DNA of 9,292 nt from JAVBOW01 sp031551595 (lineage in GTDB: Bacteria; Bacteroidota; Bacteroidia; Bacteroidales; Rikenellaceae): the NCBI GenBank assembly GCA_031551595.1, contig JAVBNK010000177.1, forward strand, positions 1-9,292, written 5' to 3'. Of the stretch, positions 5,122-9,292 are shown in pieces. The notes under the pieces are model-generated. The model worked only from the letters and a program-made list of their open reading frames with translations. It did no database searches and was not told where the DNA came from. Position 1 is the stretch's first letter. Every line of letters starts with the position of its first letter. A program made the translations under genes and the position numbers.

Positions 5122-6009
5122 ATGACCGAACGGTTCCTGACATACCTGCGCGCCGAAAGGCGCTATTCGCCACTGACCGTCAAGGCCTATGGCGACAGCA
5201 TTGCCATGCTTTGCGCCTTCCTGGGCGTGGAGCCTGCCGGCCTCGATCCGGCGGCACTCACCCCGGACGACCTGCGGGAATGGGTGATGGAGCTTGGGCG
5301 GCAAAAGATGAATCCCGCTTCGGTCAACCGCCACATCAGCGCCGTAAAGGCTTTCTGCCGCTTCCTGCGCCGCGAAGGGGCCGTCACCGCCGACCCTTCC
5401 GTCCCTATCCGCCTGCAAAAGAAACCGCTCAAACTTCCCGCCCACATCGAGCAGAGCCGCATGGGGAAGATCGCCGCCCGGACTGAAGAACAGGACTCCG
5501 CGCGCGACCGCCTGATCATATTGCTGCTCTACGCGACGGGCATCCGGCTGGCCGAACTAGTGGCCCTCGACCGCACGGACCTGTCGGCCGACCGGTCGGA
5601 GATGAAAGTCCATGGCAAAGGCGGCCGTGAGCGCATCGTACCCTTGCTTCCGGTCGTCGGCGAGTGGATCGGGAAATATACGGACGAAATAAATAGGCAA
5701 AATATTTGCTTATCCGGTGAAAAGGCGTTAATTTTAGGGAAAAATGGAGGGCGCATCAGCCGCAGCGAGGTCTACCGTGTGGTGAACAGGGTGTTGGCGG
5801 AGGCGGGGGTGCAGGGCAAGCGAAGCCCTCACGTGTTGAGGCACACGTTTGCGACCCACCTGCTGGACAACGGCGCGGGGCTGCGCGAAATACAGGAATT
5901 GCTGGGGCACAGTTCGCTGGCCGCCACACAGGTATATACGCATAACACGATCACCAAACTGCAAGAGGCTTACAGGAACGCCCATCCGAGGGCACGAGAT
6001 AAAAAATAA
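5122..6009 (+). CDS. xerC: Tyrosine recombinase XerC/XerD family
   Basis: 295 residues, the normal length for Xer recombinases. An N-terminal SAM-like core-binding domain (1-105; RYSPLTVKAYGDSI, SVNRHISAVKAFCRFL) precedes the catalytic domain. All catalytic residues are visible: Arg142 (YATGIRLAEL), Lys166 (VHGKGGRER), His237-x-x-Arg240 (SPHVLRHTFATHLLDNG), His263 (LLGHSSLAATQVYTH) and the nucleophile Tyr272. The protein resolves chromosome dimers at dif; XerC versus XerD cannot be settled here. The neighbours rpsU and hpf are the usual Bacteroidales ones, which argues for a housekeeping Xer and not a phage integrase. An AT-rich patch (about 5685-5745) codes for a variable loop. hpf starts 17 bases after the stop and probably shares the transcript. 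Confidence 0.9.
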   Translation: MTERFLTYLRAERRYSPLTVKAYGDSIAMLCAFLGVEPAGLDPAALTPDDLREWVMELGRQKMNPASVNRHISAVKAFCRFLRREGAVTADPSVPIRLQKKPLKLPAHIEQSRMGKIAARTEEQDSARDRLIILLLYATGIRLAELVALDRTDLSADRSEMKVHGKGGRERIVPLLPVVGEWIGKYTDEINRQNICLSGEKALILGKNGGRISRSEVYRVVNRVLAEAGVQGKRSPHVLRHTFATHLLDNGAGLREIQELLGHSSLAATQVYTHNTITKLQEAYRNAHPRARDKK

Positions 6010-6046
6010 AATTAGGAGGACCCGCTATGAACGTAAAGATCCAATC
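5984..6046 (+). repeat. 63-bp repeat copy A (xerC end to hpf start)
   Basis: This copy spans the last xerC codons, the hpf ribosome site and the first hpf codons. It is 59/63 identical, without gaps, to 6501-6563; mismatches are at 5989, 6002, 6003 and 6044. Confidence 0.9.
6014..6019 (+). promoter_or_regulatory. Strong Shine-Dalgarno of hpf
   Basis: AGGAGG lies 7 bases before the hpf ATG, an optimal spacing. Bacteroidetes genes mostly lack such sites (known of the phylum), and the other genes in this window have none, so it stands out and fixes the start at 6027. Confidence 0.8.
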
Positions 6047-6320
6047 CGTGAAATTCGACGCTGACCAGAAGCTCATCGATTTCATCGAGGCCAAAATGAA
6101 CAAACTCGAACGCTTCACCGAAAATGTGCTTGCCGCCGAGGTCATCCTGAAGGTGGACAAAGACCACGAGAAAGGTAATAAACTCGCGACGATCAAGTTT
6201 GACATTCCGGGCACTGAGTTGGTTTCGGAGCAGCGCTGCAAGACTTTTGAGGAGGCTGTGGACCTGGGTGCCGAAGCCATCAAAAAGCAAATCGAGAAGT
6301 TTAAGGACAAACATAAATAA
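6027..6320 (+). CDS. hpf: Ribosome hibernation-promoting factor, short form
   Basis: 97 residues, the length of the short HPF/YfiA (RaiA) class without the dimerising C-terminal domain of long HPF. It begins MNVKIQSVKFDADQKLIDF and has the family pattern of an amphipathic helix (IEAKMNKLERF), beta strands carrying VILKVDK and LATIKFDIPG, and the C-terminal helix EEAVDLGAEAIKKQIEKFKDKHK. The protein binds the decoding region of the 30S subunit in stationary phase and blocks mRNA and tRNA sites, preserving idle ribosomes. It lies after xerC in the rpsU-xerC-hpf order typical of Bacteroidales and ends at a strong terminator. Its strong Shine-Dalgarno is unusual for the phylum. A truncated copy of its start region lies 517 bases downstream. 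Confidence 0.93.
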   Translation: MNVKIQSVKFDADQKLIDFIEAKMNKLERFTENVLAAEVILKVDKDHEKGNKLATIKFDIPGTELVSEQRCKTFEEAVDLGAEAIKKQIEKFKDKHK

Positions 6321-6378
6321 CCGGGTCCGCCGCGGGCGGCCCCGGCAATGCGGCCGCCTCCACATATTTTTCCTGCGT

Positions 6379-6410
6379 ACCGTTCCGCCTCTCCGGGCGG
6401 GACGGTTTTT
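6379..6410 (+). terminator. Intrinsic terminator of hpf
   Basis: ACCGTTCCGCC (6379-6389) pairs with GGCGGGACGGT (6396-6406), 11 bp with one G-U, followed by TTTT. Confidence 0.85.
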
Positions 6411-6500
6411 GGATATGGTTTGATCGGTTACGGGGAAGGATGCGTTTGATGTTAATTCATTTTTAGCATGTCGGTGCCCGGCCCTTATCTGCTCTCCATC

Positions 6501-6563
6501 ATCCGGGGGCACGAGATACTAAATAAAATTAGGAGGACCCGCTATGAACGTAAAGATCCAGTC
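6501..6563 (+). repeat. 63-bp repeat copy B, displaced hpf start region
   Basis: 59/63 identical to 5984-6046 and in the same orientation, 517 bases apart. It keeps the Shine-Dalgarno AGGAGG (6531-6536), the 7-base spacing and ATG at 6544. Identity stops abruptly after the seventh hpf codon. On the left it begins within sequence that codes for the XerC C-terminus in copy A. Confidence 0.9.
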
Positions 6564-6588
6564 AATGGATTCCGTAGAAGCCGATTGA
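6544..6588 (+). pseudogene. Truncated hpf copy, 14-codon frame
   Basis: The frame reads MNVKIQSMDSVEAD and stops at TGA 6586-6588. The first seven residues equal those of HPF; the rest do not. The words TCCGT, GAC-AG and CT-AT in the following bases may be a badly decayed continuation of hpf, but the alignment is too weak to claim. It could still be translated, given the intact ribosome site, so a short regulatory peptide or a ribosome decoy cannot be excluded. Confidence 0.5.
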
Positions 6589-6755
6589 CTAGCTGATACC
6601 TCCCCCCGCCGGGGCGCTGCTTTGGCGCGGGTGAATTCAGCGAAACTGGACCAATCCCCTTGAGAAAGGAGGTTGCCTGCCGGAATTTTTCTTATATGGA
6701 ACTTAGGATGTGTGAATACATCCCGGGTTGGCCCTTTACCGGGAATCGCAGAAGA

Positions 6756-6783
6756 AACAAACCCGTTATTTCACGAGTTTGTT
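6756..6783 (-). terminator. Terminator of panC-panD, spanning the panD stop
   Basis: On the minus strand AACAAACTCGT and ACGGGTTTGTT form an 11-bp stem with one G-U around a 6-base loop that contains part of the TAA stop of panD. The following bases, TTTCTTC if the last stem T is counted, give only a broken U-tract. Confidence 0.5.
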
Positions 6784-7119
6784 GGTGTCGGTATCGGGAA
6801 AAACGACCCAGGGGACGAATGTTTTGGCCTGTTCGAAGTCCATGTGGGCGTATGAAACGATCAGGACGATGTCGCCCACGGCCACCAGGCGTGCCGCCGC
6901 GCCGTTCAGGCACACGCAGCCGCTTCCGCGTTCGCCTTTGATGACGTAGGTTTCGAGGCGTTCGCCGTTGTTGATGTTGAGCACCTGGACTTTTTCGCCG
7001 GGGATCATATTGGCCGCGTCGAGCAGGTCCTCGTCGATGGCGATGCTTCCCACGTAATGGAGGTTGGCCTCGGTGATGGTGACACGGTGGATCTTCGATT
7101 TAAGTACCTCGATCATCAT
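6766..7119 (-). CDS. panD: Aspartate 1-decarboxylase precursor
   Basis: 117 residues. The pyruvoyl enzyme converts L-aspartate to beta-alanine, the partner of pantoate in pantothenate synthesis. It is made as a proenzyme that cleaves itself at Gly24-Ser25, and HYVGSIAID shows that site at exactly the E. coli numbering. The other expected residues are present: Lys9, His11, Tyr22, Arg54 and Tyr58. The sequence NMIPGEKVQVLNINNGERLETYVI and the GSGCVCLNGAAARL motif are typical. Two ATG codons in a row start the frame; the first gives the canonical numbering. It begins 4 bases after the panC stop, so the two are translationally coupled. It acts in the cytoplasm as a tetramer. Confidence 0.96.
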   Translation of the reverse strand: MMIEVLKSKIHRVTITEANLHYVGSIAIDEDLLDAANMIPGEKVQVLNINNGERLETYVIKGERGSGCVCLNGAAARLVAVGDIVLIVSYAHMDFEQAKTFVPWVVFPDTDTNKLVK

Positions 7120-7123
7120 AGCC

Positions 7124-7948
7124 TTAGAATTCTATGTTGTCGATCAGCCGTACACCGCCCGCCTGCACGGCGATGCAGCCGCGCGGATGGGCCGCCGACT
7201 CCCACGACGCGATGCGCCCGAGGGTTTGCGGATCGACGATGTTCATATATATTACGCTCAGGAGGGGATTTTCGTTTACCTCCTCCGTGATTTTTTGCTC
7301 GGTCAGTGCGGGTGTCGCCTCGCGGGACTGCACGGCACGGCTCAGGGCGGCATGGATCCGCGGCGCGGCGGCGCGTACCTCAGGGGTCAGCAGCGCATTG
7401 CGCGAACTGAGCGCCAGGCCGTCGCGGTCGCGTACGATGGGGCATTCCACGATCTGCACCCCGTAGCCCAACTGCGCAATCATGGCGCGGATGACGGCGA
7501 TTTGCTGGAAATCCTTCTGCCCGAAGAACGCTTTGGAGGGCTTCACGATATCGAACAGGCGGCTGACCACCTGCGCCACGCCGTTGAAATGGCCCGGCCG
7601 GGTCGCTCCCTCCATCACTTTGTCGATCTGCCCGAAGTCGAACACGCGGGTATCGGGCTGCGGATAGATTTCATCCACCGAAGGGGCGAAAACGACGTCC
7701 GCACCCGCTTCGCGCAGCCGTGCAAGGTCCGCTTCGAGGGTGCGCGGATAATTGCGCAGGTCGCCCGGATCGTTGAATTGCGTGGGGTTCACGAAGATGC
7801 TGACCACCGTGGTCCCGCACTCCGCGCGGCAACGCCCCACCAGCGACAAATGGCCTTCATGCAGGGCGCCCATCGTAGGCACGAATCCCACGTCGCCCAT
7901 GGTATCCAGGCAATTACGCAGGTCTTGGCACGTAGTCAGTACTTTCAT
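7124..7948 (-). CDS. panC: Pantothenate synthetase (pantoate-beta-alanine ligase)
   Basis: 274 residues from ATG 7948. The enzyme joins pantoate and beta-alanine with ATP to make pantothenate, the precursor of CoA. Visible motifs: PTMGALHEGH (24-33, the HIGH-like nucleotide motif), VNPTQF (53-58), GHFNGVAQVVSRLF (119-132), FFGQKDFQQ (141-149) and RDRDGLALSSRN (173-184, the KMSKS-like loop). Length and motifs indicate an intact enzyme. An upstream in-frame TTG at 7969 would add seven residues but lies inside the -7 promoter box, so it is rejected. The neighbour panD makes one of its substrates, so the operon covers the last two beta-alanine-side steps; panB is not in the window. Confidence 0.96.
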   Translation of the reverse strand: MKVLTTCQDLRNCLDTMGDVGFVPTMGALHEGHLSLVGRCRAECGTTVVSIFVNPTQFNDPGDLRNYPRTLEADLARLREAGADVVFAPSVDEIYPQPDTRVFDFGQIDKVMEGATRPGHFNGVAQVVSRLFDIVKPSKAFFGQKDFQQIAVIRAMIAQLGYGVQIVECPIVRDRDGLALSSRNALLTPEVRAAAPRIHAALSRAVQSREATPALTEQKITEEVNENPLLSVIYMNIVDPQTLGRIASWESAAHPRGCIAVQAGGVRLIDNIEF

Positions 7949-7966
7949 TCGTTTCTCTTCGCGGGG

Positions 7967-7997
7967 CAAAGTTACGTCAAAGGATCGAGCCGTGCAA
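7967..7997 (-). promoter_or_regulatory. Promoter of panC-panD
   Basis: On the minus strand TTG (7995-7997), a 20-base spacer, then TAACTTTG (7974-7967), a perfect TAnnTTTG. Transcription should start near 7959-7962, giving a leader of about 12 bases before the panC ATG at 7948 and excluding the upstream TTG. Confidence 0.7.
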
Positions 7998-8055
7998 CTC
8001 CTGCCGCAACTCCTGTATGGGAAAATCCGGCATTTGTCGAAGTAAAACCGGCAGG

Positions 8056-8196
8056 ATGAAACTACAAGACATGGTGGATATTATTGCTTCGGACGAGGTT
8101 ATGGGTATGCAAAAAGAGAGGATTAAGAGCAGGTCGTGTATACATTGTCCCATTGATCCGTCGGGGCCATCCATCCTTCATACACTTTACCTTTGA
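8056..8196 (+). other. Short open frame, possible gene remnant
   Basis: A 46-codon frame begins MKLQDMVDIIASDEVMG after GGCAGG, a weak ribosome-site-like sequence. The first 22 codons lie outside any other gene and read like a plausible protein start. The rest overlaps the 3' end of the opposing SH3-like gene and looks random. It may be the stump of a gene cut off by arrival of that AT-rich gene, or chance. I do not recognise it. Confidence 0.2.
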
Positions 8197-8647
8197 CAAG
8201 TTTGCGTACTTTTAGCCAATTGCCGATAAAATCAATGACCGTATACATCCCGGCGTTGTCCTCGCCTTTTAAAATACACACAATGCTTTCCTCCCGATCC
8301 GGCGATCGATATAAACTCAATGTGTCGATCACCTCTTTCTTAAAGTAAATCCCTAAAGTTTTGTCTTTTTTTATCCATCCTTTGCCGATTGAGTCCCCCT
8401 GCCCTGAATATTCCGCCTGCACATGGAACATGGAATCGTTCTTCTCCAGAAGGGTAAGCAACACATACTCGCCGTTTCGAATATCATGCTGCAATTTTTT
8501 GACAATCTTTCCGCCGGGCGTATCATAGAGGTATTTCATTCCCGCATAGTCAGGATCAATAAAAACTCTCGCAGTGCCGCAATCGTTTGGGGCAATGCCA
8601 CAAACGCCCCCACCCCAAAAAAACAGTAATATCCAGATTTTTCTCAT
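8123..8647 (-). CDS. Secreted SH3-like domain protein
   Basis: 174 residues. MRKIWILLFFWGGGVCGIA is an export signal; the Cys at 16 follows Val, so a lipobox is doubtful. The mature part appears to hold two bacterial SH3-like folds: one around residues 30-95 (VFIDPDYAGMKYLYDTPGGKIVKKL to GKGWIKKDKTLGIY) and one around 105-170 (DTLSLYRSPDREES to YEGWMAPTDQWDNVYTTCS). The ending GW-x-AP-x-x-Q-x-x-N-x-YTTC is one I associate with small Bacteroidetes SH3-like proteins of unknown role. It probably acts in the periplasm or at the envelope, perhaps on peptidoglycan (inference). The gene is clearly richer in A and T than its neighbours, which suggests transfer. It starts 24 bases after the stop of the upstream gene and may share its transcript. 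Confidence 0.7.
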   Translation of the reverse strand: MRKIWILLFFWGGGVCGIAPNDCGTARVFIDPDYAGMKYLYDTPGGKIVKKLQHDIRNGEYVLLTLLEKNDSMFHVQAEYSGQGDSIGKGWIKKDKTLGIYFKKEVIDTLSLYRSPDREESIVCILKGEDNAGMYTVIDFIGNWLKVRKLVKGKVYEGWMAPTDQWDNVYTTCS

Positions 8648-8671
8648 AATCGATACCTGTTTTTATTTTTC

Positions 8672-9292
8672 TCATTCGGGACTCTTCAACAACTCGGTTA
8701 CGTAACGGTCGATATCTTTCCTGAGCTTGTTGTAGAGGAAGCAATCGCGGTAGTTCTCGTTGTCGAGCAGGATGTCGCGCACGTTGCGGATCGAATTGTT
8801 GTAGTTGCTCTGTTCGTTGCGCAGGGCGATGCCCTGTTTGGACGAAAGCTCGATGCGGCGGTTGGTGAGCAGCATCAGCTGGTCGCACACGGCGTGCAGC
8901 AGCACCATCACCACGTTATCCATCAGCGTATGCCCCTGCATGAACAGGTAGACGTTGTCGGGGTCCAGTCCGCGGCGGGCGATCTGGCCGGCGAAACGGT
9001 TCATCTCCCCGTCCAGGTCGGGATGGTGTTTCTGCAGCGTTTCGATGCGGCGCTCGACCTGCCGCGCGAGCCACGAGATGGTTTCGGCGCCGCAGTCGGA
9101 GATCTCCAGGTAGTTGATCTTGACGCTGCTTTTAAAGTCGAGCAGCGTGAAAAAGCTTTCGGTTTTGCGCTGGGCCGACAGGGCGTACCAGAGGAACAGC
9201 GGGTAGATCGTACGCGAGTAGGCGGCCAGGAACCGTTCGAAGTCGAAGATGCGGGTGTCGTTCTTGGTCGCCTTGACGCAGACGTTGTGCAG
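8672..9292 (-). CDS. DUF4435-like protein, C-terminal part, 5' end outside window
   Basis: I read the frame beyond the ATG at 9004 to the right edge without a stop, giving about 206 residues of the C-terminal part; the true start is outside. Segments such as TRIFDFERFLAAYSRTIYPLF, VYLFMQGHTLMDNVVMVLLHAV and NYNNSIRNVRDILLDNENYRDCF are hydrophilic/amphipathic and helical, with no signal or membrane segment. From memory the QGH-x-L-x-DN-V pattern and the ending resemble DUF4435 proteins of Bacteroidales, which often stand next to AAA-type ATPases; I could not check this. GC content and codon use match the core genes, in contrast to the AT-rich SH3-like gene downstream. Confidence 0.5.
   Translation of the reverse strand: MHNVCVKATKNDTRIFDFERFLAAYSRTIYPLFLWYALSAQRKTESFFTLLDFKSSVKINYLEISDCGAETISWLARQVERRIETLQKHHPDLDGEMNRFAGQIARRGLDPDNVYLFMQGHTLMDNVVMVLLHAVCDQLMLLTNRRIELSSKQGIALRNEQSNYNNSIRNVRDILLDNENYRDCFLYNKLRKDIDRYVTELLKSPE

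Larger units (their letters stand above)
6411..6755. other. Gene-free stretch between hpf and panD
   Basis: There is no gene of normal size. The stretch holds the second copy of the xerC-hpf junction (6501-6563), the resulting 14-codon open frame, and an unidentified GC-rich segment (about 6590-6690). That segment could be closed by ACCTCC (6598-6603) with GGAGGT (6668-6673) and carries an internal CCGCC/GGCGCGG hairpin. In Bacteroides the hpf gene is, from memory, followed by tRNA genes and tuf; they are absent here. Confidence 0.5.

Noticed and set aside
6580..6680. Possible group I intron core (TTCAGCGAAAC followed by CAATCCCC resembles P and Q elements)
   Set aside because: The two strands are not complementary as P4 requires, and no R/S (P7) elements follow, so there is no real intron.
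6321..6765. tRNA genes or tuf after hpf, as I remember for Bacteroides
   Set aside because: I looked for the conserved tRNA T-loop (GGTTCGANTCC) and found none; nothing EF-Tu-like is present.
7949..7969. Upstream TTG start giving a 281-residue PanC
   Set aside because: The TTG is part of the -7 promoter box (TAACTTTG) and would lie upstream of the predicted transcription start.
7995..8020. Tandem CAACTCCTG repeat
   Set aside because: Only two short copies in a promoter-upstream region; too short to call a repeat element.
7064..8059. 331-codon plus-strand open frame antisense to panC
   Set aside because: panC is certain on the minus strand with all motifs; this frame is its shadow.
1..9292. 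CRISPR arrays, transposases, phage or defence modules
   Set aside because: No regularly spaced repeats and no transposase-like or defence genes were seen; the single tyrosine recombinase is in the housekeeping rpsU-xerC-hpf context.

Overview
The window looks like chromosomal DNA from a GC-rich member of the Bacteroidales, most like Alistipes or another Rikenellaceae (inference from memory, no search was run). The evidence is the protein families (Bacteroidales-type S21, short HPF, Big_5/SbsA-like Ig lipoprotein-type protein, YTTC-ended SH3-like secreted protein) and several promoters of the Bacteroidetes form TTTG/TTG-N19-20-TAnnTTTG. No tRNA, rRNA, CRISPR array, insertion sequence or transposase is visible.

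Layout. (1) Positions 1-2669, minus strand: a two-gene envelope operon, an Ig-like domain protein followed after 3 bases by an outer-membrane beta-barrel protein that runs off the left edge. (2) Positions 2676-3260: a gene-free, hairpin-rich block that contains several strong inverted repeats and has outward-acting terminator-like hairpins at both ends. (3) Positions 3225-4843, plus strand: a good promoter, a structured RNA of about 120 nt that looks either like a 6S RNA or like an attenuator leader, a membrane-anchored helix-hairpin-helix protein, and rpsU with a strong terminator. (4) Positions 4844-5107: a second gene-free palindromic block. (5) Positions 5108-6410, plus strand: a near-leaderless xerC/xerD-type recombinase, then hpf with an unusually strong Shine-Dalgarno, then a terminator. 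(6) Positions 6411-6755: a gene-free stretch holding a 63-bp, 94% identical copy of the xerC-hpf junction, cut off after seven hpf codons. (7) Positions 6756-7997, minus strand: a complete panC-panD operon with its own promoter and terminator. (8) Positions 8056-9292: an AT-rich SH3-like secreted protein gene downstream of a DUF4435-like gene that runs off the right edge, both on the minus strand.

Functionally, the central plus-strand part groups translation and ribosome-state genes (S21, HPF, possibly a 6S RNA acting on RNA polymerase) with a chromosome-resolution recombinase. The panC-panD pair supplies pantothenate for CoA. The most unusual things are the structured RNA at 3261-3383 and its 19-nt motif shared with the rpsU 3' end, the duplicated hpf start region, and the hairpin block with two mutually exclusive stems at 2953-2988. 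I found no convincing new multi-gene system.
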